The notes: generated by a model not told the origin, from the letters alone. A stretch of DNA of 64,000 nucleotides from Vibrio tapetis subsp. tapetis (GCF_900233005.1 NZ_LT960611.1:1-64000); one strand, 5' to 3'; shown: positions 9,675 to 23,270, counted from the first letter of the stretch. Translations and numbers: made by a program.

Positions 9675-10709
9675 TTATAGGTAGTAACGAGCTCCGAACA
9701 TCCAGTGGTTACCTTCCTTGCTCGCAGTGTTGTTATCAAGTTCAAACTCGTAACCCGCGTAGCCAACAAATTGCTTAGTGAAGTTGTATTCGGCTTGGAT
9801 AGCAGACGTTGCGTATTCTACATCGTATGTAGAGATGTCAGATTTTTGCATCTCGTAGTTTACGCTTAGATTTAAGCTGTTATCGAATGCGTAAGCAAGT
9901 AACGCTTCTTGAGACGTCAATTTGTCGTTTGCATCAGATTTAGTTCCGTCTTGGATTTGGTAAACGCCGGCGACATACAGCCCTTTGCCGTAAGTACCGT
10001 ATGTGGCACTTGCTACGTTGAAAATTACGTCCTTGTTGTCAACTTTACCTGTGTTGTATGCGTAACCTAGAGAGAAGTCTTGAATCAAGTACGTAAGTGT
10101 TGCTTGAGCACGTTGGCCGTAGTGCTCTTTGCTGCGGGTTACGCTTACATTACCGTTATTGTCTACGTTTTCAGTATCAACACTGTCGGTATGAGCGCCT
10201 TGCCAACCTGCACCAAACTTAATGATGCCTGCGTCTGCTAGATCTAAATCATTGCTATAGCTGACCATCTTATCGGCACGACCAGTACCCAAAGAACCAT
10301 GGTTGTCGTAGATAAAGTCATTAGCAAAAGCAATCGGCTTATCAGCAACGCCAGACACACTGTATTGAGGTGCCCATTGAGTACCAACAACAGCGCGACC
10401 ATAAGCTTCGTGAGTAATGCCACCGTAGCCAAGACGGGTGGTTAATGCTGTTTCACCACCATTTAAGTAGTTAAGCGCCCACTCGCCTTTTGCATCTACG
10501 ACAAAACCATGGCCAATATCATGAGTCGCGTTAAAGTTGATACGAGGAGATACCGCATTAACCGCAGTATCGCGCTCTTGGGAACCTTCAACACCAACAG
10601 AGACGTGCCCGCCAATATCAAAAGTTGTTCCGTTCTCGTTATAAAGTTCTACGGCTGAAGCATTGGTTGTCACGGCAGCAACCGCAAGTGCGATTAATGT
10701 CTTATTCAT
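9675..10709 (-). CDS. Outer-membrane general porin (OmpU/OmpT-like)
   Basis: The 344-aa precursor has a Sec signal peptide (MNKTLIALAV..., likely cut after ASA, before VELY). The mature part has alternating aromatic and glycine-rich beta strands, as in the trimeric Gram-negative porins of Vibrio (Porin_4 type). The last strand reads FGARYYL and ends in Leu rather than the more usual C-terminal Phe recognised by the BAM complex. I chose the ATG at 10709 because GGAAA lies just upstream; an ATG at 10721 would add four residues before the signal. The gene has its own terminator. Which named porin it corresponds to cannot be told from sequence alone. Confidence 0.85.
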   Translation of the reverse strand: MNKTLIALAVAAVTTNASAVELYNENGTTFDIGGHVSVGVEGSQERDTAVNAVSPRINFNATHDIGHGFVVDAKGEWALNYLNGGETALTTRLGYGGITHEAYGRAVVGTQWAPQYSVSGVADKPIAFANDFIYDNHGSLGTGRADKMVSYSNDLDLADAGIIKFGAGWQGAHTDSVDTENVDNNGNVSVTRSKEHYGQRAQATLTYLIQDFSLGYAYNTGKVDNKDVIFNVASATYGTYGKGLYVAGVYQIQDGTKSDANDKLTSQEALLAYAFDNSLNLSVNYEMQKSDISTYDVEYATSAIQAEYNFTKQFVGYAGYEFELDNNTASKEGNHWMFGARYYL

Positions 10710-11249
10710 TATGATTTCCATATAAGTTGATGTTGTATTGTGAAGGTGTATACAAGCTGTATCGTTAGCTTTGTATAATCAATGCTATCGATAAAGTTCC
10801 TGAATTCTTAGTAAAAAAAACAAAAACAATAACAAAAACACAACAAGATTAAGTGTCTGTTTCTTTTGTGGTTTTACTTTTACTATTTGGGTTGGAAGGG
10901 TGTTTTAGCTTGTTTTATGGTTGTAATAAATTATTTCTGAGATAAATACTGCGGATGCATTTGATATTCAGAGTGATCGCGAGAGGATGTTCAGAAAAAT
11001 GTAGTGGAAATAGCTAGCCAGATAATGGTGATATAAAGAGAGGCTCTACAAGCGACCTGCTTGCTATGATCAGCTAGGCCTGTTTGAATGGATAGATAGA
11101 GAAGGAGCTGCTGGTGGTTTGAGTCTCTACCGCAACTTGACGGCTAAGTCACAATTTGTTTCATTGATTTGTGTGTTAATTATTAATAAATGTATTAGCT
11201 TCCCACTATAATGGTGGAAGTATGACGATAAAGGACTAGAACGTTTAGC
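10710..11249. other. Gene-free stretch between porin and HD-GYP genes
   Basis: About 540 bp that must hold the porin promoter (minus) and the HD-GYP promoter (plus). It is A+T-rich near the porin. No convincing ORF, RNA or repeat was found apart from the -10 element and palindrome at 11199-11220. Confidence 0.5.
11199..11220 (+). promoter_or_regulatory. Candidate promoter/operator for HD-GYP gene
   Basis: TATAAT at 11207-11212 lies inside an imperfect palindrome, CTTCC-CAC-TATAAT-GGTGGAAG. No good -35 is seen at 16-18 bp. A palindrome centred on the -10 suggests an operator, but this is an inference only. Confidence 0.35.
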
Positions 11250-12497
11250 GTGGCAAGCATAAAAATTACGGTGGATAGAATTCAACCCGGCCTTCATGTA
11301 CGGCTCCCTGTGAGTTGGAAAGATCATCCATTTCTACTCAACAGCTTTAAAATTAAATCTCAGGAACAGGTTGATATCATTCGTCACCTGGGGATTAAAC
11401 ATGTCTATATAAACCCAGAGCAAAGTGACAGTCAGCCTCTACCTGTGCAAGAAGCAACAGAAGTTTTATCTGAGTCAGAAAGTGAACTTGAAGCCGCTCA
11501 GCAAAAAATGTGGAAAGAGAAAGAAGAGCGTATAGAAAAATTGAATGCTTATCGTCGTAGGGTTCAGCAATGCGAAAAAGAATTTGAATGCTCGATCTCT
11601 CAATTGAGATCAGTGATGAGTAAAATCCGCAGCAGGCCAGCAGATGCTGTGACTGAAGCGCAAGGACTCGTAGATGGTATTGTGGACTCGTTACTTGGGG
11701 ACAATAGTGTCACTTTACATTTGATGAGCAGTAAAAGTAAGTTTCAGGATATTTACTTTCACTCTCTAAATGTAGCGGTTATCGCAATGATGATTAGCAA
11801 GAGTAAAGGCTATAGTGCGGAGCAAATCAAAGAAGTTGCATTTGCGGCGCTATTTCATGATATGGGGAAAGTCCGCGTTCCGGTTGCAATACTGAATAAG
11901 AAGAGTAAATACACTCAACCAGAAGAGAACTATTATAGGTTGCACACTAAGTATGGGGTTGAGTTAGCCGATCGAATTGAAGATTTCTCTGATAGCGCAA
12001 AGAAAGTAATTGTGCAGCACCATGAGTTACTGGATGGTTCTGGTTTCCCTAATGGCATAAAAGAAATTGACCCATACGCTCAGATTGTTGGCTTAGCTAA
12101 TGCTTATGATGGACTATGCCATTCAAGAATTCCGGCGGAGCAGAAGATCCCTTTTAGTGCTTTGTCTCATTTATATAAGAACTGCAAACATCATTATAAT
12201 AGTGAAAATCTTAATATCTTGATTAAGTTTATGGGAGTGTACCCACCAGGTACGGTAGTACAGCTTTCTAATAAGATGGTTGGTTTGGTTATCTCTGTTA
12301 ACGCTAAATCAATTTTATATCCCAATGTATTGCTATACGATTCTAATGTTCCACGAAACCAAGCTCCTATATTGGACTTGGCTGATAGCGAATTGAAAAT
12401 TACGGCGGCTATCCTGCCTCCAAAGTTACCAGACGCAGTTAGAGAATACCTTAACCCGCGAACACGCATTTCTTACTTTATAGAAAGTGACGGTTAA
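11250..12497 (+). CDS. DUF3391 / HD-GYP phosphodiesterase
   Basis: The 415-aa protein has an N-terminal DUF3391 domain (about residues 1-70), a charged helical linker (about 70-120) and a C-terminal HD-GYP domain. Family members hydrolyse cyclic di-GMP. Metal-binding positions are visible: H in FHSLNV (about 171), HD at 203-204 in FHDMGK, and HH at 257-258 in HHELLDGSGFPNG. The GYP triplet is GFP here, a conservative change. Translation appears to start at GTG 11250, with AAGGA 14 nt upstream, rather far. The gene stands alone just upstream of the rrn operon. A role in motility or biofilm control is inferred from the family only. Confidence 0.88.
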   Translation: MASIKITVDRIQPGLHVRLPVSWKDHPFLLNSFKIKSQEQVDIIRHLGIKHVYINPEQSDSQPLPVQEATEVLSESESELEAAQQKMWKEKEERIEKLNAYRRRVQQCEKEFECSISQLRSVMSKIRSRPADAVTEAQGLVDGIVDSLLGDNSVTLHLMSSKSKFQDIYFHSLNVAVIAMMISKSKGYSAEQIKEVAFAALFHDMGKVRVPVAILNKKSKYTQPEENYYRLHTKYGVELADRIEDFSDSAKKVIVQHHELLDGSGFPNGIKEIDPYAQIVGLANAYDGLCHSRIPAEQKIPFSALSHLYKNCKHHYNSENLNILIKFMGVYPPGTVVQLSNKMVGLVISVNAKSILYPNVLLYDSNVPRNQAPILDLADSELKITAAILPPKLPDAVREYLNPRTRISYFIESDG

Positions 12498-12570
12498 CCA
12501 CTTCCTTGCCACGCTTATCCACAGCTTGTTGTGGGTAAGTTGTGATTTTATTGGTTGTAATTACGTATAA

Positions 12571-12589
12571 AAAACACCCTGAGTGTTTT
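12571..12589 (+). terminator. Weak hairpin after HD-GYP gene
   Basis: AAAACAC-CCTGA-GTGTTTT forms a 7-bp A+T-rich stem about 75 bp after the stop codon, with few following T residues. It is a weak terminator candidate. Confidence 0.35.
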
Positions 12590-12633
12590 ATGCTCACTTG
12601 GCTTGTTTTTGATGAAAAAAAGCAACTTTCTTA

Positions 12634-12661
12634 TTGCCAATACGTTTCATGTCTCTATAAT
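12634..12661 (+). promoter_or_regulatory. rrn promoter P1
   Basis: TTGCCA (12634-12639), 16 bp, TATAAT (12656-12661), then the G+C-rich discriminator GCCGCCTC. Such discriminators are typical of stringently controlled rRNA promoters. Confidence 0.75.
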
Positions 12662-12782
12662 GCCGCCTCACTGACACGGTAGAGCCTATAAGGGTTTAGC
12701 GTAAAGGTCAGTTAGGTTGTTAGCATTGAAATGAAGTATTTTTCTTTCTTTTTCTAAGTTAGAAAATAAATTAAAAAAGTAC

Positions 12783-12810
12783 TTGCTACTTATCATTATC
12801 TCGCTAGAAT
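12783..12810 (+). promoter_or_regulatory. rrn promoter P2
   Basis: TTGCTA (12783-12788), 16 bp, TAGAAT (12805-12810), followed by GACCGCC. It lies about 150 bp downstream of P1, similar to the tandem promoter layout of E. coli rrn operons. Confidence 0.65.
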
Positions 12811-12858
12811 GACCGCCTCTTCAACGAGAAAGCCGCAAGGCTTCAAAGTTAGAAGAAA

Positions 12859-12870
12859 GCTCTTTAACAA
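12859..12870 (+). promoter_or_regulatory. rrn leader boxA antitermination site
   Basis: GCTCTTTAACAA matches the E. coli rrn boxA, which recruits the Nus antitermination complex. The following AATCTGTGTGGGCACTCG segment is also like the E. coli leader. A second copy is at 15071-15082. Confidence 0.85.
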
Positions 12871-13140
12871 TTTAAACCTATCAATCTGTGTGGGCACTCG
12901 TTGATGATAATCAAAAAAGTTTTTACCTCGGTAAAAACAGTTTCTTCGGAAACAACTTTGGTTTCAATGAACTGAGTGACCTGAACTAGAAATAGTTCGA
13001 ATGCTTTTTGGTTTTGCTTTTTCTTAAAAAGTGAAAACAATAAGCGGCACAGTCAATTCATTACCATTCTGTTGGAATGGTAATAGCTTTAATTTACTAA
13101 GGTAATTTAAAGTCAGTATTCATTGAGCCGACAAAATCTT

Positions 13141-14685
<1,545 letters not shown>

Positions 14686-14772
14686 TACGAAGATTTTCAC
14701 GATGAGTACCCACACAGATTGATATGGTTTAGAAAAAGCAAAAGAGTTTATCGTATTTACGATGAAAGATTT

Positions 14773-14849
14773 GGGTCTGTAGCTCAGCTGGTTAGAGCGC
14801 TCGCCTGATAAGCGGGAGGTCGGTGGTTCGAGTCCACTCAGACCCACCA
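14773..14849 (+). tRNA. tRNA-Ile (GAU)
   Basis: A 77-nt tRNA with acceptor GGGTCTG/CAGACCC, anticodon GAT in the loop CTGATAA, and encoded CCA. It is in the 16S-23S spacer, as in E. coli rrnA/D/H-type operons. Confidence 0.97.
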
Positions 14850-14939
14850 AATCTTTCCATCTGCTGCGTTAACAAATTCGTTGTGTACTTTCGTACACGG
14901 CCTCATTTGTTGCCTTGCATATGAAAAGATTCCCTATAT

Positions 14940-15015
14940 GGGGCTATAGCTCAGCTGGGAGAGCGCCTGCCTTGCACGCAGGAGGTCTGCGGTTCGATCC
15001 CGCATAGCTCCACCA
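14940..15015 (+). tRNA. tRNA-Ala (UGC)
   Basis: A 76-nt tRNA with acceptor GGGGCTA/TAGCTCC (one G-T pair), anticodon TGC in the loop CTTGCAC, and encoded CCA. It is the second spacer tRNA after tRNA-Ile. Confidence 0.97.
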
Positions 15016-15070
15016 TCTTTAAACGCATTAGCGATAGTGTTTTTAAAAATGGTTTCGATTAGAAACTTTT

Positions 15071-15082
15071 GCTCTTTAACAA
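15071..15082 (+). promoter_or_regulatory. Spacer boxA site
   Basis: GCTCTTTAACAA is repeated in the 16S-23S spacer just before 23S, as in E. coli, where it renews antitermination for the 23S part of the operon. Confidence 0.85.
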
Positions 15083-15311
15083 TTTGGAAAGCTGACGAAT
15101 AACGACTGTGATTAGTTGTTATTCAAATTTAAAAGTTCTCAAATCCTATGACTCTTTAAGAGTGGTAGGTACCAACACACATTCAAGTGTTCTTGGGTTT
15201 TCACGTAAGTGAAAACATATTTGAGTCCGGCAAAATCGAACGTCTCTCACTCATAAAATAGAGAGACAACCTTGGTTGTTTGCCATACACAAAGACCTCT
15301 TGGGGTTGTAT

Positions 15312-18201
<2,890 letters not shown>

Positions 18202-18266
18202 ACAACACCCAAGGGGTTTTGATTGGACTCAAAGCAAGAACATAATTGAATGTGTAGAGAATTTAA

Positions 18267-18383
18267 ATGCGAAGTACTAAATGCTAAAAGCGAAGTATGG
18301 AGCAAAAAACAGCTTTCCAGATTATAAGTCCGAAGTCTTGTCTTTAAGCACTTAGTTTTTAGAACTTAGCACTTCGAACTTCA
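18267..18383. repeat. Family B hairpin repeat in the 23S-5S spacer
   Basis: The left arm (TGCGAAGTACTAAATGCTAAAA...) and the right arm (...TTTTTAGAACTTAGCACTTCG) are imperfect reverse complements. They match the 14-bp consensus GCGAAGTACTAAAA seen at 35620-35766. The element makes the 23S-5S spacer about 187 bp long, roughly twice that of E. coli, and would be transcribed in every pre-rRNA. Confidence 0.75.
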
Positions 18384-18388
18384 AAATT

Positions 18389-18508
18389 TGCTTGGCGACC
18401 ATAGCGTTGCGGACCCACCTGATCCCATGCCGAACTCAGAAGTGAAACGCAGTAGCGCCGATGGTAGTGTGGGGTTTCCCCATGTGAGAGTAGGACATCG
18501 CCAGGCTT
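18389..18508 (+). rRNA. rrf: 5S ribosomal RNA
   Basis: About 120 nt, starting TGCTTGGCGACC and ending CGCCAGGCTT, with the conserved CCGAACTCAGAAGTGAAACG core. The ends pair with each other. Confidence 0.96.
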
Positions 18509-18516
18509 TAAATTTA

Positions 18517-18542
18517 ATCTTTAGATTGACCAATCTAAAGAT
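18517..18542 (+). other. Processing hairpin between 5S and tRNA-Asp
   Basis: ATCTTTAGATT-GACC-AATCTAAAGAT forms an 11-bp perfect stem with no T tract. It is probably a processing structure of the rrn transcript rather than a terminator, as tRNA-Asp follows. Confidence 0.5.
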
Positions 18543-18573
18543 ATGAACACTCACTTTGTGAGTATTCCACTGC

Positions 18574-18650
18574 GGAGTGGTAGTTCAGTTGGTTAGAATA
18601 CCGGCCTGTCACGCCGGGGGTCGCGGGTTCGAGTCCCGTCCACTCCGCCA
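18574..18650 (+). tRNA. tRNA-Asp (GUC)
   Basis: A 77-nt tRNA with acceptor GGAGTGG/CCACTCC, anticodon GTC in the loop CTGTCAC, and encoded CCA. It is a distal tRNA of the rrn operon. Confidence 0.97.
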
Positions 18651-18658
18651 CTTATACT

Positions 18659-18688
18659 AAGCCCAAGTCTTACGACTTGGGCTTTTTT
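18659..18688 (+). terminator. rrn operon terminator
   Basis: AAGCCCAAGTC-TTAC-GACTTGGGCTT followed by TTTT: a strong intrinsic terminator ending the rrn/tRNA-Asp transcript. Confidence 0.92.
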
Positions 18689-18702
18689 ACGTTTGTAATA
18701 AA

Positions 18703-18868
18703 GACAGAATACAGAGACGGACTTCGTCCTGAGAGTACAGAAAAAGCAGAAACTGGGGACGAGGACGCTCAGCCACTATAAAGCTCGCTTAGCTCTTTCT
18801 GTATTCTCGCGAGCGCAACGAATTCTGTAATCTATATTCTCATCAGTATAGCGAACTCTCCTCTTTTC
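18703..18868. repeat. Family A intergenic repeat, copy 1
   Basis: It begins ACAGAATACAGAGACGG, has an inner inverse CTTTCTGTATTCTCG, and ends GCGAACTCTCCTCTTTTC. The same end occurs at 27521-27534 and, diverged, at 20553-20570. It lies between the rrn terminator and the broken aldehyde dehydrogenase gene. It is more degenerate than copies 2 and 3. Confidence 0.7.
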
Positions 18869-18935
18869 CTTCCTTGCTCTTCCTTGTACCTATTCGTATG
18901 CTGTACGACACCTATCAATACTTGCTGCACACCAT

Positions 18936-20361
18936 ATGAAAAATATAAATAATAAAAAATTACTTCAGGCTATGAGTTACGAGGGAAGTGACGGGTTGAT
19001 TGTGACTAACCCTGCGAATGACGAAAAGATTGCTTGTGTTGCGACATGGAGCTCAGAGCAAATTAACCGAGCTGTCAGTGATGCGAAATATGGGCAAGAG
19101 GCCTGGGCAGATTTACCAGCAAAAGAACGCTCAACGGGTTTGAGAGCTTGGTATGACCTGATCATCGCTAATAAGCATGACCTTGCTCGACTCATGACAT
19201 TAGAGCAAGGTAAACCTCTTACAGAAAGTCTTGGTGAAGTTCTTTATGCGGCTTCATTTGTTGAATGGTTCGCTGAAGAAGCCAAACGTAGTTATGGGGC
19301 AACGATCCCTGGGACAACAAGCAATAAAAGAATGAGCACTATATTGCAGCCCGTTGGCGTCTGTGCCGCAATTACGCCCTGGAACTTCCCATTGGCTATG
19401 ATCACAAGAAAGGCTGCGCCTGCGCTCGCTGCAGGGTGCGGAATGTTGATAAAGCCTGCAGAGTTAACGCCTTTGTCTGCGTTAGCACTTGCAGAGCTCG
19501 CTTATCAAGCTGGGATCCCGAAAGCTCTGCTACAGGTTGTCGTAGTTAATGACCCTGCTACTGCTGGAAATATATTTACGACGCATCCTAATATCAAGAA
19601 GCTGTCTTTCACAGGCTCCACTCAAATTGGTAAATTATTGTTAGCACAAAGTTCCTCAACGCTGAAACGTACTTCTATGGAGCTCGGTGGCAATGCTCCG
19701 TTTATTGTTTTTGATGATGCGGACATAGACTTAGCTGTAGCGGGAGCGATTGCATCTAAATATCGAAATGCAGGTCAAACTTGTGTGTGCCAATCGTTTT
19801 TATATCCATGACGATATTTATGAGCCGTTTATCGATAAATTTTTGAAGCGAGTGAATAGTCTAACGGTAGGGAATGGGCTAGAAAAGGATGTTGATGTCG
19901 GCCCTATGGTAACTATACAAGCTAAAGCGAATGCATTAACTGTTGTGAGCCATGCTGTTGATCAAGGTGCCAGGATAATCAGCCAGCCAAATAAGGGCGC
20001 AGGAGCCTTCTTAGAGCCCGTTGTGTTGGTTGATGTTACCCATTCTATGGATATTGTTCATCAGGAGCTATTTGCCCCTATTGCATCGATTATTCGGTTT
20101 AAAGAAGAGGCTGAAGTTATCGCAATGGCAAATGATACCAACTATGGCTTGGCTGCCTATTTCTATAGCCAAAATATTAATAGGATCAACCGAGTGATGG
20201 AAAAACTTGAGTTCGGCATGGTTGGGATTAATGAAGGAATTATTTCTACTGAGGTCGCCCCTTTCGGTGGGATTAAAGAATCAGGGTTTGGCAGAGAGGG
20301 CGCAAGGGAGGGGTTATTGGAGTATATGAGTACCAAGTATGTTTGTTTGGGGGTAAGTTAG
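18936..20361 (+). pseudogene. Frameshifted succinate-semialdehyde dehydrogenase-like gene
   Basis: Two reading frames together encode one NAD(P)-dependent aldehyde dehydrogenase closest in appearance to GabD. Frame one (18936-19811) carries the N-terminal cofactor domain, including TPWNFPLAM, FTGSTQIG, MELGGNAPF and the catalytic GQTCVC (C283, C285), then runs into foreign sequence. The frame covering 19790-20361 continues ANRFYIHDD and ends in the family C-terminus. The break is in a TG tract at 19782-19789; two extra bases (one more TG) would restore a 475-aa protein, the normal GabD length. No good ribosome-binding site is visible before the ATG. A sequencing error is possible. The intact enzyme would oxidise succinate semialdehyde to succinate. 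Confidence 0.85.
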
Positions 20362-20370
20362 GGGTAGGAG

Positions 20371-20570
20371 CGAATACAGAATACAGAATACAGAATACAG
20401 AATACAGAAAGAGACTTGAGCGCTGCGCTTCTAGAGGCTAGACCGTCTTGCTCCTATAAGAGCAAAAGAAAAGGGCTTTGCTCTTATAGTTTCTAGTTTC
20501 TGCTCTTTCTGTATTCTCAGGGCGCAGCCCGTCTCTGTACTCGAGTAAGCGTAGCGCATTCTATCTTTTC
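20371..20570. repeat. Family A intergenic repeat, copy 2, with AATACAG array
   Basis: Five exact tandem copies of AATACAG (20373-20407) open a long imperfect hairpin. The other side carries CTTTCTGTATTCTCAGGGCGCAGCCC and ends GCGCATTCTATCTTTTC. Inner arms CTATAAGAGCAAAAG and CTTTGCTCTTATAG pair. The element lies between the aldehyde dehydrogenase stop codon and the following terminator. Confidence 0.85.
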
Positions 20571-20585
20571 ACTTTCCTACAGACG

Positions 20586-20618
20586 AAAAAAAACCAAGTC
20601 TTTCGACTTGGTTTTTTT
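20586..20618. terminator. Bidirectional terminator, tRNA cluster 1
   Basis: AAAAAACCAAGTC-TTTC-GACTTGGTTTTTTT, with A and T runs on both sides. It ends the minus-strand tRNA operon and can end the plus-strand aldehyde dehydrogenase transcript. A copy identical through this hairpin is at 23271-23302. Confidence 0.9.
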
Positions 20619-20623
20619 AAATG

Positions 20624-20699
20624 TGGCTCCCTTTGCTGGACTTGAACCAGCGACATACGGATTAACAGTCCGGCGTTCTACCAACTGAACTAAAAGGGA
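20624..20699 (-). tRNA. tRNA-Asn (GUU), copy 1
   Basis: 76 nt with CCA encoded, acceptor TCCCTTT/AAAGGGA, anticodon GTT in the loop CTGTTAA. Last gene of tRNA cluster 1. Confidence 0.96.
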
Positions 20700-20721
20700 A
20701 CAGGTTTTCTAAAGCAAAAAA

Positions 20722-20797
<76 letters not shown>

Positions 20798-20845
20798 ACT
20801 AATTTTGTTTCACTAGCGTTTGTTCAGAACGTTAGCTACTTAATG

Positions 20846-20921
20846 TGGCTCCCTTTGCTGGACTTGAACCAGCGACATACGGATTAACAGTCCGGCGTTC
20901 TACCAACTGAACTAAAAGGGA
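20846..20921 (-). tRNA. tRNA-Asn (GUU), copy 2
   Basis: The mature sequence is the same as the copy at 20624-20699. The Thr-Asn pair has been duplicated in tandem here, including the spacer CAGGTTTTCTAAAGC. Confidence 0.96.
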
Positions 20922-20944
20922 ACAGGTTTTCTAAAGCTAAATAA

Positions 20945-21020
<76 letters not shown>

Positions 21021-21077
21021 ACACTTTATTCTTTTATTGTCCGTGTTACTTACGTTAGACACCAACAATTTAAATCG

Positions 21078-21153
21078 TGGTGCCCGGAGGCGGAATCGAA
21101 CCACCGACACGAGGATTTTCAATCCTCTGCTCTACCGACTGAGCTATCCGGGC
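21078..21153 (-). tRNA. tRNA-Phe (GAA), copy 1
   Basis: 76 nt with CCA encoded, acceptor GCCCGGA/TCCGGGC, anticodon GAA in the loop TTGAAAA. First gene of tRNA cluster 1, directly after the promoter at 21164-21192. Confidence 0.96.
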
Positions 21154-21163
21154 AACGAGGTGT

Positions 21164-21192
21164 ATTAAACGGTTTTTCGCGTTTAACGTCAA
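21164..21192 (-). promoter_or_regulatory. Promoter of tRNA cluster 1
   Basis: On the minus strand: TTGACG (21187-21192), 17 bp, TTTAAT (21164-21169). Cluster 2 has the same two boxes with the same spacing. Confidence 0.75.
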
Positions 21193-21396
21193 CATTAAAT
21201 TTAAAAAAAACTATCGTTTGCTGATTTTCTATACGTAGTGGGGTGTTTTTAGTCGTTGGAGGGTGAAAAACACCCTTCCCTAAGGTGTTTTCATTGATGG
21301 ATCTTGTTTTATGTTTGATGAATATCTTGATATATGACGAGTAAACCACCTAAAAGCACGCATAAAGTTGCGTGCTTTGATTAGGATTAGTGGCAA

Positions 21397-23022
21397 TTAT
21401 TTTTGAATTGAGAATTTACTGACCCAACTTTCAAGCTCGGTTGATAGTTTAGATAGGGTTTGAGTGCTGCTATGACTCTTGGCAACAACAGTGCTTAACT
21501 GATTACCACTTTCTTCAATCATATTGATTCTTTGCGAAATATCATCTCCGACTTGTGTCTGCTCCGCAGCTGCGGTGGCAATTTGGTGACTCATGGAGGT
21601 AATTGTCTCTAAAGCCTCAACGATATGTTGTAAGGCTTCTGATGCGTTACGCGACTCAATAACCGTGGATTGACTGGTATCCGCACACACTTCCATCGTA
21701 CCAATAGCATGGCGAGAACCTTCCTGTAGGTTGCCGATCATTTCTTGAATTTCTTTTGTACTATTTTGAGTGCGACCAGCAAGGTTTCGAACTTCGTCAG
21801 CCACGACTGCAAATCCACGGCCTTGTTCACCAGCTCGTGCCGCTTCAATCGCTGCGTTTAAAGCCAATAAGTTAGTTTGCTCAGCGATATCACCAATTAC
21901 ATCTAGGACGCGCGCTATATTGTTGACATCATTGCCAAGATCAGACACAGCTTGGCTTGCAGTACCAAGTTGTTCAGCAAGTCCTTCGATATTACTTACT
22001 GTGCTTAGAATCAGTCCTTGGGTGCGCTGGCTTTGGTTATCGGCCTCATCAGTGTTGTTTGCTGTCTCTCGTGCCGAATCGGCTACGTTATTTGCTGAAG
22101 ATGCCATTTCGGTCATTGCAGTGGCTATCATCTCCGTTGACTGCTGTTGGGTCTCCGTAAGAGAAGCAATGGTACCCGCTCTCGATTCAACATCAGAGAG
22201 TTCTTGTTTTAGCTCTACTGTGGAGCGCTCTAGATTAGTCACCAGTTGGGCTAATGATAAGCTCATTTGTTGTACCGCATGATATATGCTGCCTGATTCC
22301 GCTTCATGTTCAAATGAAGTATGGATCTTACCTGCAGCGACAGCTTGTACCGCGTTACGAACCTCTTGAGGCTCACCACCTAATAGGGCGATGATTCGGC
22401 GAATAGCGATGAGCAGTGTGGCAAAAATAGACCCACCGATTAACAAGCATAAAAATAGCTGCCAACGAGCTGTTGACCAGAAGCGTTCATTAACTTCATT
22501 GAAACCAATGCCAGTCCCCACATACCAGCCCCAATGGTCAGACTTTTCCGCGATAGACAGTTTTTCTTCAATCGTGCCGTCTGGCAGTTTCATCGTCCAT
22601 GTGTATTGCGCTATTTGTCCTGGGGATGACGCGACCGCTCTTTCTAGAATACTACCTACACTGCCACCGTTACTGTCTTTGAAGTCATGGAAGCTTGTTC
22701 CATGTAGTTGAGGGTCTAGAGGTGCTGCGATGAAATTGAGCTTTTCATCGGCCACATAAACGTACTCATTATCTTTGTAGATATTGTTTTGAAGAATTCG
22801 AGTTGCTAAAGCTTTGGCTTCGTTTTCTTCGAGAGTGCCATCAATGGCCATTTTTTCAATTTGATTCAACGTAGAGTAGGTACTTTTGAATAGCTCATTC
22901 ACTCGAGCTTGATTGTCTTGATCGCTTGCGACTCTTAATGTCCATAGACCTGTTGCGGTAAGAGCAAGTAAGGCAATTAAGATTATTGCTGACAGCAAAT
23001 AAGATTGGGTTTTTAATTTCAT
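21397..23022 (-). CDS. Methyl-accepting chemotaxis protein with single Cache domain
   Basis: A 541-aa transmembrane chemoreceptor. A hydrophobic segment (about residues 7-27) is followed by a periplasmic sCache_2-like domain (about 35-185, with [15 protein letters not shown] and WGWYVGTGI), a second membrane segment (about 192-212), a short HAMP-like region ([19 protein letters not shown]) and a cytoplasmic signalling coiled coil whose tip reads [16 protein letters not shown]. Such receptors signal through CheA/CheW to the flagellar motor. The ligand cannot be told; sCache_2 domains often bind small organic acids. I chose the ATG at 23022 because GAGG lies 5 nt upstream; an ATG at 23043 lacks one. 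The gene sits between two tRNA operons. Confidence 0.93.
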   Translation of the reverse strand: MKLKTQSYLLSAIILIALLALTATGLWTLRVASDQDNQARVNELFKSTYSTLNQIEKMAIDGTLEENEAKALATRILQNNIYKDNEYVYVADEKLNFIAAPLDPQLHGTSFHDFKDSNGGSVGSILERAVASSPGQIAQYTWTMKLPDGTIEEKLSIAEKSDHWGWYVGTGIGFNEVNERFWSTARWQLFLCLLIGGSIFATLLIAIRRIIALLGGEPQEVRNAVQAVAAGKIHTSFEHEAESGSIYHAVQQMSLSLAQLVTNLERSTVELKQELSDVESRAGTIASLTETQQQSTEMIATAMTEMASSANNVADSARETANNTDEADNQSQRTQGLILSTVSNIEGLAEQLGTASQAVSDLGNDVNNIARVLDVIGDIAEQTNLLALNAAIEAARAGEQGRGFAVVADEVRNLAGRTQNSTKEIQEMIGNLQEGSRHAIGTMEVCADTSQSTVIESRNASEALQHIVEALETITSMSHQIATAAAEQTQVGDDISQRINMIEESGNQLSTVVAKSHSSTQTLSKLSTELESWVSKFSIQK

Positions 23023-23270
23023 GGAGGCCTCAGTGTACGACATGCACAGGGTTTATTGCCGAATATGGCTGTAATTAGTATTGATACAATCATATCGCCA
23101 ACAGAGAGGCACTCTTTAGCGATTACTTCAATAAGGTTTCGAAACTATGATAGGGATTAAATTTCTAGCAAAAAATGAGTCAAAATGAGATTGAGATAAC
23201 AGTTTGTGAGAGTTTTATCTTGGAAGGCGGAAGGGCGAGTGCATTCGATGGTTTACTTTTCTACAGGCGA
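23023..23270. other. Upstream region of the chemoreceptor gene
   Basis: About 250 bp with the presumed MCP promoter. Coding potential on the plus strand (23175-23372) runs through a terminator and a tRNA and is rejected. No other signal was found. Confidence 0.5.

Noticed and set aside
11127-11327. Open frame of 66 codons on the minus strand overlapping the HD-GYP start
   Set aside because: No ribosome-binding site, and it overlaps a well-supported gene start and promoter region.
12571-12589. A riboswitch or attenuator upstream of the rrn operon
   Set aside because: Only a short A+T-rich hairpin is present, better explained as a weak terminator of the HD-GYP gene.
18659-20570. The segment between tRNA-Asp and tRNA cluster 1 as an integrated genomic island
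   Set aside because: No integrase, no direct repeat of a tRNA 3' end and only one broken metabolic gene; the flanking family A repeats are noted instead.
21770-22282. A 170-codon open frame antisense to the MCP gene
   Set aside because: Rich in Ala, Ser and Arg, as expected from the complement of an MCP signalling domain; no start signal.
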